Source: Planctomycetota bacterium (GTDB lineage Bacteria > Planctomycetota > Planctomycetia > Pirellulales > Pirellulaceae). Taken from it: a stretch of 64,000 nucleotides of DNA. The notes below the pieces were generated by a model. The model was not told where the DNA came from, made no database searches, and saw only the letters and a list, made by a program, of their open reading frames with translations. The translations under genes were made by a program, and so were the position numbers. Positions 25,735 through 35,800 of the stretch are shown one piece after another. Numbering within the stretch: position 1 is the stretch's first letter; the number at the start of each line of letters is the position of its first letter. The stretch is from the NCBI GenBank assembly GCA_017303505.1, contig JAFLCP010000022.1, forward strand, positions 1 to 64,000, in the 5' to 3' direction.

Positions 25735-27594
25735 ATGACCACCTATCTCCGCAACATAACTTGGCTGCTTTGTTGGGTACTGTGTATCAACACAGTCACC
25801 ACCAAGACGAACTATGCTTACCAGACAAACGTCAATGAACTTCTCACGCAACTCGAATCGCAACTTCGAACTTATAGCTCCTCAGAAAAGGATGCGGTGA
25901 GACAAAAGACACTTGCAACATGCTCCACGACGATCAAAAGTCTTAAGACCTCAGCAGTAGGCTATGCCTTAACGATCGATCTTGGATTAACAAGCTTAGA
26001 ATTACTGCTACAAAATCCTACGCTCGACGAAGACAAGCTTCGCAACTTCGAAGAGCGACTCCGCCTCATCACTCCTGGACCACACCAGGCAGCGCTTAAT
26101 CAATTGCAAGCACAGGTGAGCGAGTGTCGTCGTCTGTTTGCAACCAATGCAGAAACTCTTGCTAAAGCACGCGACGGCATCACCACGTTGCGTTCGAATT
26201 GCAACGAGAACTTTCACTCGCAAGGGAATCCAAAGGAAATCACTGCAGCTTTTGCGTCGCTCTACACAGTCGCAATTGATCCTCATAGCTTACGGAGACT
26301 GCAAACAGCCATCAGCATTCCCAACGTCCAAACTCAATATCGAACTCGAAGCCTTGAAAAGCTTGGCCATAGAAACTTTCAATTCCCAATTCAATCGGCA
26401 ACCTGTTCAGATCAAACTACCATACAAACCGAAGGGACCGCAGTCGTCTCTATGTTGCCTCGCTTTTCCCCATCAAGTCAGTCGATTCCACTCTCCATTC
26501 AAGTGGAAGGACGAGGAGACTTGAACGCTATAGCGACTCGCTCTTCTGCACGAGTTTCTGCAAATCTGACAACGGCAGTGCAAGGGATTCAGTCGATTGA
26601 ACTTCATCCTTTCTCTGTAGATCGGCAGTCACCTTGGATCGATGCTCAAGTTACATCGCAACTTGAAGCTGTTCATTTGGAAGGGCATATCGGTCGCAGT
26701 CGCTTGATTCGCAGCATCGTCGGCCGCGTCATCGAGCGAAAACTAACTGAACAGGAGCCTCAACTCTCTCGCAAGCTTGAACAGGCGATATCGCAACGTG
26801 CCGCGGAAGAGGGAGAAAAGCTTGCGTTCAAAATCAATCGGCTACTATCGCAATCTATCTGGGCACGCTTGGAATCCGTTCGCTTTTCTCCCGAAGTCTC
26901 TCTTACATCCACATCCACTTATCTCACAAGCCGATCTCTCTACGCTTACCCAGATCAATTAGGTGCCTTGACGCCGCCTCCAGAAGTTCCATCGCAGTTA
27001 AACGACCAATTGGACTGGACAACACACACGCACGAATCGGCGATCAACAATGTTTGTAGCAAATTGCGCGGGTTTAACCTCGAAGAAGCCACTATGCGCG
27101 GCATATGGCAAGTCCAATTGAAGTTGACGAACGCAGCTTGGGATACACCTCAATCAGCCACCATTCCTGCGATTATCATCTTTCAAGACGTCGAACCAAT
27201 TCGAATCGAATTTCGCGAACATCATTTGAAATTTCTATTGACGTTGCAGACAGCGAAACTCGACTCAACCTCCAACAGCTTTCCGCCCATCACGACAACG
27301 TTCACTTACTCGTTAGCCAGCGGACCAAAGCAATTTCAAATTGTACGTTCAGCGTTTTCCCTTCCGCCCAGTTTGTCCACCACAGAGGAACTCGCATGGC
27401 GCGAGTTGCTAACAAGATTTTTTCCAGACACACTTGAACCGATTCCAAAGTTTCGCCCATCAATGTGGGAGAACTTTGTTTCACTTCGTTATTTAAACGC
27501 GGAAAATGGATGGCTGTCTGTTGGGCTCTATAACCTCCCCGCTGCAAACCAATCCATCAAGTCCCAGGATTCCGATGAGGGACAGCAGCCATGA
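25735..27594 (+). CDS. Exported hypothetical protein, first gene of the hydrolase cassette
   Basis: A 619-residue protein not recognised as any family. ATG 25735 (MTTYLRN) puts a signal peptide at the N terminus (about residues 8-30, WLLCWVLCINTVTT). A helical N-terminal half (about 30-200, many Gln, Leu and Glu) is followed by a beta-rich half with alternating Ser/Thr/Leu stretches (SIPLSIQVEGRGDLNAIA). A charged helical stretch near residue 335 (RVIERKLTEQEPQLSRKLEQ) separates it from a further beta-rich part. No catalytic motif was seen; a structural or lipid-binding role is possible but not shown. The stop overlaps the patatin start (ATGA at 27591), so it is the lead cistron of the four-gene block. 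Confidence 0.7.
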   Translation: MTTYLRNITWLLCWVLCINTVTTKTNYAYQTNVNELLTQLESQLRTYSSSEKDAVRQKTLATCSTTIKSLKTSAVGYALTIDLGLTSLELLLQNPTLDEDKLRNFEERLRLITPGPHQAALNQLQAQVSECRRLFATNAETLAKARDGITTLRSNCNENFHSQGNPKEITAAFASLYTVAIDPHSLRRLQTAISIPNVQTQYRTRSLEKLGHRNFQFPIQSATCSDQTTIQTEGTAVVSMLPRFSPSSQSIPLSIQVEGRGDLNAIATRSSARVSANLTTAVQGIQSIELHPFSVDRQSPWIDAQVTSQLEAVHLEGHIGRSRLIRSIVGRVIERKLTEQEPQLSRKLEQAISQRAAEEGEKLAFKINRLLSQSIWARLESVRFSPEVSLTSTSTYLTSRSLYAYPDQLGALTPPPEVPSQLNDQLDWTTHTHESAINNVCSKLRGFNLEEATMRGIWQVQLKLTNAAWDTPQSATIPAIIIFQDVEPIRIEFREHHLKFLLTLQTAKLDSTSNSFPPITTTFTYSLASGPKQFQIVRSAFSLPPSLSTTEELAWRELLTRFFPDTLEPIPKFRPSMWENFVSLRYLNAENGWLSVGLYNLPAANQSIKSQDSDEGQQP

Positions 27595-29021
27595 AGCCTT
27601 TTGACATGATCCGTTTTAACTACAATTGGAAACCCTACTTCTTTCTGTTTCTTTTCCCCTTCTTCTTGCAAAGCTTTACATTGCTCGTTGCTCAGGACCA
27701 CGACGATCTTCTGAATTCGGAACTGCGAGCACAGTTTTCACAAACGGAACTTTTGCTCGTCTTCCAGGGCAAGGGATCTTGTTTACCGTACGATGCCGGC
27801 GTCCTAGACGAAGCGTATCGTCGCATCGACTCTTTGCGAAAGAATCGCGTCATTGTGGCTGGAAACAGCAGCGGCTCGATACCCGCAGCATTTTTCTGCT
27901 GTTATGGATTCACTGACGGCAATGTTCAACATGCTATCGAACGTCTCAAGCTGGGTGATCGAAATGCTGTCCGAAATATGGAAGATGTATCGAATAAGTT
28001 CTCTAAAGTTGCTCAGGGAAGATCTACCGAAATCTCGCATTTGGAGCTGCGCGAGTATATCGCATTCGCTTTGGGCGTAGGCCACTGGGAAAATGCTACA
28101 TCCATTGAAGAGATCGTGCGTCGCAGCGATGCCAAGCCGAGATTTCCATGCCTCATCGTCGCGGCTAATAGAGAAGTCCTTGACAATAAACATCCTGAAG
28201 GACAACTCACTCCAGCTCATCTCAAAGAACTGGCCCCCACGAACATGGATGTTTCATGGCGACAAGAGATCTTTGATTATTACACGCAATATCCTGAACG
28301 ATTTGCCATAGACCATCCTCACCTAAAGCTCGGTCCCACTCGGCGTATTGGCAAAGCCGTCACATTTTTTGTTGATCCGTCGATGTACGCTCTTCTTAGC
28401 CAGATACCAGAAAACGAGCGAACCGCCGACTTGCGGCTCATGACCACAGCTGAAGACGTTGCAACTGCCATACTGGCTTCGGTTTCCGAGCCTTCCTACT
28501 TTCCAGCGGTCGTTGAAAACTATCCAGAAAAGATTCTGCAAAATCCCAGGCAGTCTGTCACGGAAACCATTCGGCAGCGATCTTACATTGGAGGTTACAT
28601 CATTTCGATGCCAGCGCAAGATGTTCGCCGAATGTTACCTGGCATTCGGGTATTGGGAACAGGCTGGCGACATAACCCTCTTGTCGCTCGACTGTTGCTG
28701 AAGAGCTGGTTGCTGGCAGATTGCGAAGAGATCGCCTTTCTCAGCGAGTATTGGTCCGATCTTGAAGTCAATCCGGACTATGAATTCGAAAGCCATATTG
28801 AAGTGCGTGATCTAACTGGTAGCGAAGAGTTCGAGTTTGGTCGAAGACGAGCCAAGGAACTACTTGACAAGAACCAAGGCTTTCCAGCCTTTGTGAATAG
28901 GCCAAAGTACGATTACCCAGCTGAAAAAGCAATTATGCCCCAACGCGAAGTACACGATATGTTCCTCCCTCCCATCGAAGCAGCGTCACCGAATAAACTT
29001 CGCACGATGCGCGGCTTCTAA
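27591..29021 (+). CDS. Exported patatin-like protein with substituted catalytic Asp
   Basis: A 476-residue protein. A hydrophobic N terminus (about residues 15-34, FFLFLFPFFLQSFTLLVA) is a signal peptide or anchor. The patatin-type features follow: glycine-rich oxyanion loop QGKGSCLPYDAG (about 58-69) and nucleophile elbow GNSSGS (about 91-96, GxSxG). The patatin dyad Asp normally sits in DG[GA]; the best candidate here reads YIGGY (about 332-336), with Ile in place of Asp. The protein may therefore be inactive, use another acid, or be a distant variant. If active it would hydrolyse acyl esters of lipids in the periplasm or outer membrane. It is coupled to the upstream gene by a 4-base overlap and followed after 93 bases by the caspase-like gene. 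Confidence 0.72.
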   Translation: MKPFDMIRFNYNWKPYFFLFLFPFFLQSFTLLVAQDHDDLLNSELRAQFSQTELLLVFQGKGSCLPYDAGVLDEAYRRIDSLRKNRVIVAGNSSGSIPAAFFCCYGFTDGNVQHAIERLKLGDRNAVRNMEDVSNKFSKVAQGRSTEISHLELREYIAFALGVGHWENATSIEEIVRRSDAKPRFPCLIVAANREVLDNKHPEGQLTPAHLKELAPTNMDVSWRQEIFDYYTQYPERFAIDHPHLKLGPTRRIGKAVTFFVDPSMYALLSQIPENERTADLRLMTTAEDVATAILASVSEPSYFPAVVENYPEKILQNPRQSVTETIRQRSYIGGYIISMPAQDVRRMLPGIRVLGTGWRHNPLVARLLLKSWLLADCEEIAFLSEYWSDLEVNPDYEFESHIEVRDLTGSEEFEFGRRRAKELLDKNQGFPAFVNRPKYDYPAEKAIMPQREVHDMFLPPIEAASPNKLRTMRGF

Positions 29022-29114
29022 CTTGCTAAGGCCTGGAACTTGCTCAAGATTCTTAATGATCGACGCTTAGCCAGGATTTACCGTCATACTCCATCATTTC
29101 AATGGGAGTCACCC

Positions 29115-30245
29115 ATGAATTCACTTCTCACGTGTGCGGTTTGGATTTGCATTTTCTTTTTCTCAGTCGAGAGAATAGAAGCCCAAACATTACATGCGAT
29201 TTTGATCGGTGACGTCTCTCCCTCGACCGGCTTCGGCAAATACACGTCAGCGGTCAAGAATGATCTCATTGGAGTTGCGATTGCACTCGAAGAGAATATG
29301 CCAAAATCGCGACTAAATGTCGTTCACCTTGAGTTTCAAGAAGACGTTGATAGCTCTCCGAAAAATATTTTAGATGCAATTGCAGAGATCAAAGTCGCCC
29401 CAAACGACACCATTCTCCTTTATTACACAGGACATGGTGCCGTCGATGACCAAGGTCCGTATTTGGCACTTGCGCAAGGCAAGTTGTATCGCCAAGAAAT
29501 TCTCAAACGCCTTACGGGTAAAGGAAGTCGATTAGTGGCGTTTATCTCGGATTGCTGCAACACGCGTAGCGACGGTTACATGTACATGGCACCTTACTTT
29601 GAGGTCCCTGATCGCCGCAAACCAACTCCCCTATTTCAAAAACTCTTTTTTGATTCTCGTGGTGTCATTAACATCAATAGCTCGAGTCCGGGAGAAAGTG
29701 CATTTTTCGCACCGTACCGCGAGGATGAGTCTTCCGGCCCGCCTGGATCACCCGGCTCCATCTTTACACTTGCTTGGCTAGACTGGATTAGCAAAGAAAA
29801 AAACAACGCTCGCAGTTGGAACGATATGGTCGGAGCGGTAAGCCTAAAGGTGCATACGTCTTTTCACGACTTTTATCCCAAAGGTGCTTCCATAACCAAA
29901 GGCTCTCCTGTGCAAACCGATCAGAATGTCTATCCGTACGATTATCCAGGTAAACCTGCAAATGAAGGTCCACGTACTGGCCTAATTGTCCGTGACTTTA
30001 CCGGTCGAGGTTCTGTTATTACGGAAGTGACACCTGGCTCTCCGGCATCTCAAGTATATCTGGTTCGCAAGGATCAGTTCGTCTCGTTATCACCACAACA
30101 AGTTGTTGTAGCCATTAACGGCAAACCGACGCCTGACACCAAAACCGTTGTACAGGAAGTAAACGCATCGCCACAAATCATGCGCATGACGATTCGCGAT
30201 GCGAGACAAGGTACCTTTGACGTTCTGCTTAGGATGAAATATTGA
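29115..30245 (+). CDS. Exported caspase-like (peptidase C14) protein with C-terminal PDZ domain
   Basis: A 376-residue protein. ATG 29115 (MNSLLTC) has GGAG seven bases upstream and gives a signal peptide (residues about 1-23, ending RIEA). A caspase/metacaspase-type domain follows. It begins HAILIGD, with the catalytic His in LLYYTGHGA (about 106) and Cys in AFISDCCNT (about 147-148). Residues about 289-376 form a PDZ-like domain (GSVITEVTPGSPASQVYL, then VVVAINGKPTP). It would be a cysteine peptidase cleaving after Arg/Lys or a related signalling protease outside the cytoplasm. An upstream ATG-less extension to 29040 lacks a signal peptide and is rejected. Six bases separate it from the next gene. 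Confidence 0.78.
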   Translation: MNSLLTCAVWICIFFFSVERIEAQTLHAILIGDVSPSTGFGKYTSAVKNDLIGVAIALEENMPKSRLNVVHLEFQEDVDSSPKNILDAIAEIKVAPNDTILLYYTGHGAVDDQGPYLALAQGKLYRQEILKRLTGKGSRLVAFISDCCNTRSDGYMYMAPYFEVPDRRKPTPLFQKLFFDSRGVININSSSPGESAFFAPYREDESSGPPGSPGSIFTLAWLDWISKEKNNARSWNDMVGAVSLKVHTSFHDFYPKGASITKGSPVQTDQNVYPYDYPGKPANEGPRTGLIVRDFTGRGSVITEVTPGSPASQVYLVRKDQFVSLSPQQVVVAINGKPTPDTKTVVQEVNASPQIMRMTIRDARQGTFDVLLRMKY

Positions 30246-30251
30246 ACAATC

Positions 30252-32297
30252 ATGACTAGCTGCAACTCTTTGACAAAGTACCTTTCGTGCACCTTCGGCA
30301 GTCTCCTTAGCATGTGTATCCTGGCGTTGGCTTCGGCGGTTGCCCAAGAGCCTAAGACTCCTCCGTTGGGAAACCAGGTTCCCCCAGCCACGGATTGGGC
30401 GCGCGATTATATTGCCGACGATCCACTTGCACTTCGCGACACTGTTTCACTTCAGGACATACGTGACGGCTTGGCTTCACCGAAACGTCAAGCGGATGTA
30501 ATTACCAAGCATTTTGGCAAAGTTTCGTACGCTACGGACGAACAGAAAATTGACTTCCTGCGGGACTGCCTGCAATCCGAACATCTTGACATCCAACAAC
30601 AAGCAGCTCAAGAGCTCCAGATTCAGGGCAAACTTGAGGAAATCGTTCGTGAGCTTTTGTTGCAATATCTCAACACCGAAAAGCCCATTTTGCGCAAAGC
30701 TGCAATCGTCGGCCTGGAGCACATCCCCATCCCAACATCGAGTATTTCAGCTGAATACTGGAATAATTTATTGCAAGGGATTTCGGATGAAGATCAGCTG
30801 GTTGCTAACGCATCTGCCGCGCAAATCCGGGCGCATGGCTATAACGCCGTTCCTCTGTTGCTCAATGCATTGAAAGACGAGCATCCTAATTCAGTGAAGA
30901 TTGCAGAGATACTCTCGGACATAGTGGGGAGTCGATTTCCACCCGAAGCATTTGACGTAGCCGCGATGCAAGCTCCCCCGGCTAAATCTCCGACTGTTAT
31001 CGGCAAAGGAACAACGGAAGTAGCTCACTCACCAAGTACTCCTCGAAGCGTCGACCCCAAAAATCCAACGGTTGTGAAAGTCTATTATGGGACGAATCGT
31101 GAGCTCATCGATCGCCCTCGCCCAGGTTGGTCTCAAATACTCCCCTATCCTTTCATCGCCGTGCTATTGATCGTGGCAGTTATCACCTTCATTCAAGCGG
31201 GCCCTAAAGATTCCGATAACCCCAGGGGTTGTACGAGTCGCCTTATACCAATGCTTATGATCCTGGGGGCCATATGGGCCTCGCTTAACTTCCGGTCGGA
31301 GCTGCAGCAACACTGGCGGCTAGGCGTAGGGCCGAGCTTTGGTCCCAGACGTGATGCAACCGAAGAAGTCCACTACGGCACTTGTGACGTATCGATCCCC
31401 CCGAAACATGAAGTGGGCGCCGTAGAACGTCCGGTGATTGGCCCCGAAAATGAACAAGAACATGTCGTGCTTCAAAAGACAGAGAGCCTAGAAGAGGAAG
31501 CTTTCTTCGCCTCCATTAGAGAGAAGCTGTCGAATATATCTCCGTCCGATAAGTCATGCTTCATTTTCATTCACGGTTTCAACGTCGACTTTGAAAACGC
31601 CGCACGCCGCACCGCTCAAATCCACTACGATTTGAGGTTTGAGGGAGTCCCCATCTTCTTTAGTTGGCCCTCACGCGCCAACATCCGACATTATTTCTCG
31701 GACCGCAATGAAATTGAGTTTAGTCGTTATGTGATCAAACAGTTCCTAACAGATGTAGCCGAGAGATCAGACGCCAAACGCATTCATGTTATCGCACACA
31801 GTATGGGCGCTGATGCAACGTGTCGAGCCATTGCCGAGATGGGTGATAAAGGGAAAGTCTTTGATCAAATCGTTTTGGCTGCGCCTGACATTGATCGTGA
31901 AGTGTTTCGTCGCCAAATCGCACCTCGCTTAACCAAGACCGCCAATAGGACGACACTCTATTGTTCTAAGAACGATTTAGCATTGATGTTATCCCGCAAC
32001 TTCAATGATGCAACTCGTGCCGGCGATTCCTCCCAAGGCGCGTTGGTCATTCACGATGTCGACACCGTGGACGCCTCTGAAATTGATACCGATTTGCTCG
32101 GTCACTCCTACTATGGGGATTGTATCCCGTTGCTGCATGATGTGCACGATCTATTGAGAGCCTCACTCTCGCCAGAGCAACGTAATTTACGCCCTTGGCC
32201 CGTTGACGAAGGTCTTCAGTATTGGACGCTGCCGGATACGGAAGAAGATCCGCTGTTGTTACCGAACGAATCTACTTCACCATCAGTCCCACAATAA
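30252..32297 (+). CDS. Membrane protein with helical repeats and DUF900-type alpha/beta hydrolase
   Basis: A 681-residue protein. A signal peptide (residues about 10-31, ending SAVA) is followed by HEAT-like helical repeats (about 55-235). The YYGTNR segment at about 278-283 opens the DUF900-type hydrolase, but two membrane helices (about 294-314 and 325-345) are inserted before the rest (HYGTCDVSIPP). The catalytic part has FIFIHGFNVDF (about 436-446), nucleophile Ser in VIAHSMGA (about 517), Asp in APDIDREVF and a candidate His in LLGHSYYGD (about 618). It is a predicted serine esterase or lipase. It ends the four-gene cassette, 31 bases before a convergent gene. Confidence 0.78.
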   Translation: MTSCNSLTKYLSCTFGSLLSMCILALASAVAQEPKTPPLGNQVPPATDWARDYIADDPLALRDTVSLQDIRDGLASPKRQADVITKHFGKVSYATDEQKIDFLRDCLQSEHLDIQQQAAQELQIQGKLEEIVRELLLQYLNTEKPILRKAAIVGLEHIPIPTSSISAEYWNNLLQGISDEDQLVANASAAQIRAHGYNAVPLLLNALKDEHPNSVKIAEILSDIVGSRFPPEAFDVAAMQAPPAKSPTVIGKGTTEVAHSPSTPRSVDPKNPTVVKVYYGTNRELIDRPRPGWSQILPYPFIAVLLIVAVITFIQAGPKDSDNPRGCTSRLIPMLMILGAIWASLNFRSELQQHWRLGVGPSFGPRRDATEEVHYGTCDVSIPPKHEVGAVERPVIGPENEQEHVVLQKTESLEEEAFFASIREKLSNISPSDKSCFIFIHGFNVDFENAARRTAQIHYDLRFEGVPIFFSWPSRANIRHYFSDRNEIEFSRYVIKQFLTDVAERSDAKRIHVIAHSMGADATCRAIAEMGDKGKVFDQIVLAAPDIDREVFRRQIAPRLTKTANRTTLYCSKNDLALMLSRNFNDATRAGDSSQGALVIHDVDTVDASEIDTDLLGHSYYGDCIPLLHDVHDLLRASLSPEQRNLRPWPVDEGLQYWTLPDTEEDPLLLPNESTSPSVPQ

Positions 32298-32328
32298 AAC
32301 GTACGTATACGCACGCCGTTCGATCCGA

Positions 32329-32850
32329 TCATTCTTTGAATTCGCCTGTATAGGGAGTTCCGCTAACCACTCCAGTGATAGCGCCTGCATAGTCCTGCAC
32401 TGTACTCAAACTTTCATTCGAGCCGGTAAACTCCGAAGCTGTACCCGCGTCATCAGACGATGGAGAAACCGCCGTTAGTGTCAGCGTAACTGCAGGTTCT
32501 TTAATGGTTACCTCAATCGTAGCGGCGTCGATAGGAACGGGTGTTCTTTCGTCGGCACCTAAAATGTAAGCGGTTGCACTTTTGGCAGCATGGTCGAATA
32601 CGATCTCAACATGGTACTTTCCTCCACCCCAATCGACCACGACGCCACCATGAGGGCCTTGACCATGGCTGTGTCCCGCTTGCGAATGATCAACACCCTC
32701 GCCATGCGAGTGGTCGTGGTCATGCCCATCAGCCTGGCCATGATCGTCAACCGCTACTTGGGATTCCGATCTTCCCTTGGCTGCATCCTGCTTTCCCTCG
32801 CAACCAACACAAACGAACAATGCAACGAACAACCTTAAGTACTTTCGCAT
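32329..32850 (-). CDS. His-rich lipoprotein of the metal-efflux operon
   Basis: A 173-residue protein. The signal ends in a lipobox-like LFVCVGC, so the mature protein probably starts with a lipidated Cys. Residues about 35-70 are a His/Asp/Gly-rich run (DHGQADGHDHDHSHGEGVDH and on), typical of Zn, Cu, Ni or Co binding. A beta-rich C-terminal half (KYHVEIVFDHAAKSATAYIL) resembles the small metal-binding proteins beside Cus/Czc pumps. ATG 32850 begins just after the pump stop (TGATATG) with AGGAAAG upstream, so it is the last gene of that operon. A periplasmic metal chaperone or buffer is inferred. Confidence 0.75.
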   Translation of the reverse strand: MRKYLRLFVALFVCVGCEGKQDAAKGRSESQVAVDDHGQADGHDHDHSHGEGVDHSQAGHSHGQGPHGGVVVDWGGGKYHVEIVFDHAAKSATAYILGADERTPVPIDAATIEVTIKEPAVTLTLTAVSPSSDDAGTASEFTGSNESLSTVQDYAGAITGVVSGTPYTGEFKE

Positions 32851-32851
32851 A

Positions 32852-35800
32852 TCACTTTCCTTTCTTATGATTTCGAATCTTCGCCGCATCTGCCAATCGC
32901 CTCGCATCTTGTCCCGTAAGACTCCAAAAGATTCCGGGATGAATGAGGAACTCGCAAAATGTAGATGTACACAAACCACCAACAATCACCGTGGCCACAG
33001 GATATAAAATCTCTCGTCCAGGCTCGTTTCCTCCCATCACCAGCGGAGCCAGACCAATGCCAGCCGTTAACGCTGTCATCAACACAGGTGCTAGCCGCTC
33101 TAAACTGCCACGCAAAATCATTTGTTGACTAAACTCTTCACCTTCTGCGTTCATCAAATGCAGATAATGTGTCACCAGTAGAATACCGTTTCGCACAGCA
33201 ATCCCACCCAGCGAGATAAATCCCACGAGGCTGGCAACCGTTAAAGTTTGATCGGTCAACACCAACGCGACTACGCCACCGATAAACGCGGTCGGCAACG
33301 CATTCAAGATTTGCAACACGATGCGTATCGATGGAAACAGAATCAACAGCACAGCTAACATTCCCAACACGGAAACACCTGCCAGTATGAGAATCATGCG
33401 TGTCGCGTTCTGTTGACTTTCGAATTGTCCACCGTATTCAATAAAGTAGCCAGTTGGTAGATTCAGCTTCGCATCCAACTTCGCCTTTATTTCTTCTACA
33501 GCCCCGGCCAAATCTCGACCTTGTGTATTACATCGAATGACAATTCGGCGACGGGCATTTTCGCGGTTAATCGAATTCGGGCCAACGCCCTCAAAAACAT
33601 CTGCGATTTCTCGCAATTCGATTTGGCCCCGTTCGGCCTGTCCCTCGATATGTGGCAAATGCAAACGCAAGCGTCCTAAGTTCGCAAAGTCTGACCGATA
33701 GGTTTCTTCCAGCCGAATCAACAAGTCATATCGGCGTTGTCCCTCTAATACTTCTGAAACAACTTCGCCTTGAAGTGCGGTTTGCAGAACAGAGGCTACA
33801 TCCCCTCGGGTGAGACCATAGTAAGCCAAATCATCGCCGCGCAATTTTATGTGAAGTTCTGGCGTCATTCGAATCGGCTCAACTAAAGGAGTCGTGATTC
33901 CCTCGATCCCGGCCAATTCGGCTTTCGCTTCTTGGGCAAGCCTCAAAAGAGTATCTAAATCTTCCCCTTGAATTTTGACCGCAATCTGCGCGTATACCCC
34001 CGAAACCATATGGCTGATTAAGTGCGCTAATGGTTGCTCCACTTCGACATCAACCCCAGGAACTTCAGTCTTCAGTCGTTCTAGCAGTTGTTCAATAAAC
34101 GCGTCACGCTCCTCATGACTATCCGGATTCATGCTCAATATATACTCGCTCACATTCACCGGCGAAGCATGTTCATCCATTTGCGCTCGTCCCGATCGTC
34201 GCACAAAATTTAGTATCGATCCCATCGGATTTTCAGCAGACTTTCGTAGCGACAAGAACAGTGTGTCGATGTCGTGGGAAACACTATTGTTGGCCTGCAA
34301 GGATGCTCCAGGGGGGAGAGTTATATTGACTTGCACGCTCCCTTCATCGAAAGCGGGGAGAAAATTGCGTCCTAACTTTGTTACTTGCCAAGCTGCTATT
34401 ACGAAGCCTAGCCAAGCAATCGCCAGCAATAGAAGTGGCGTGTTCATACTGAAGCGAATCAGTGGTGTTGCAAGCCACTTAAGCGCCCTCAAAACCCAAC
34501 CATCTCCATGGTCTGTATGCCGAATCGAATTCCTGAGCAAATAATAGGAAAGTACGGGCGTTACGGAGAGGCTTACCACAAACGAAGATAAGATAGAAAC
34601 GATGTAGGCCAAACCGAGCGGTGCAAACAATCGCCCTTCCACGCCAGACAGAGCAAACAAAGGTAAGAAAACGAGAATCACCACAGCCGTGCCAAATAAA
34701 ATGGCATTTCGGATCTCCACACTCGCCGCGTAGATAACTTCTAGAACAGGACTAGGTTGAGGCAAGCGCTGATTTTCACGCAATCTTCTGAAAATATTTT
34801 CCACATCCACAATGGCGTCATCAACCAATTCACCCATTGCAACGGCGATTCCCCCCAGCGTCATCACATTGATAGAAAGATCGTTTCCGCTGACCCAACT
34901 GAACCACCTAAAAACTAGCGACGTAATCACCAAAGAAAGCGGAATGGCTGTAAGAGTGATTACCGTGGTGCGAACATCTAGCAAGAAGAGAAAAAGCACC
35001 AAGATCACCAACAGTGCGCCAATCACCAATGCTTCGGCCACATTGAAGATGCCGCGATCGATGAAGTTTCGAAGTTGGAATAAGTCAGAACGCACAATGA
35101 CATCGTTTGGAAGCGACTGCTCCAAATCAACAAAGGTTCTCGTAATATCATTGGTCAATCTGCGAGTATCAACATGCGGTTGTTTAACGACCGTAAACAC
35201 TACTCCATTTTGCGCGTTGATGCTTCCGTCACCCCGTTTTAGTTCCGCACCTTCGACAATCTTGGCAACTTGCGAAAGCAATACCGAGCGTTGCGGATTC
35301 GAAGCGATTGGTACCTGCGCCAAGTCTTCCACGACACTTCGGCCCCCTTGTCCAAGCCGACCTAAAATCCGAATAGAACGTTCGGTTTCACCTTCAATCG
35401 CGAAACCGCCGCTGGCATTCATGTTGCTTTCTCGCAGTGCACGACTGACGTCTTGCAGCGTGACGTGATACTCTTGTAGTGCGGTCGGATCGATCAGGAC
35501 TTGGTACTGCTTTCGGTCGCCACCTTGCATGAAGACCTCGGCGACTCCATTCACTTTAAGGATACGTGGTCGAATCACCCAATCGGATATCGTACGAAGC
35601 TCGGCATTGGATTCGCCTTCGCTGCGAAAATGTAGATCATAAGTTCCCTTCTCTGTTTTTATCTGAGCCTCGCTGGCTCCGGATCGCGGGAACTCTGTGG
35701 TGGTAGTCCACTTCAGCAATTCAAAAGGGACTTCTTTCCAACTTTCTACCCGGCGTCGGTCTTGAACTTCCCAGAGTTTAAGGGATTCCTCGATCCCAGC

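Noticed and set aside
25735..32297. Reading the patatin/caspase cassette as an antiphage defence system
   Set aside because: All four proteins carry export signals or membrane helices, there is no nucleotide cyclase, sensor or NTPase, and no neighbouring defence genes, so a cytoplasmic immunity module is not supported.
34812..35468. 218-residue open frame on the plus strand
   Set aside because: Entirely within the heavy-metal RND pump gene on the other strand, with Ser/Thr-rich shadow composition.
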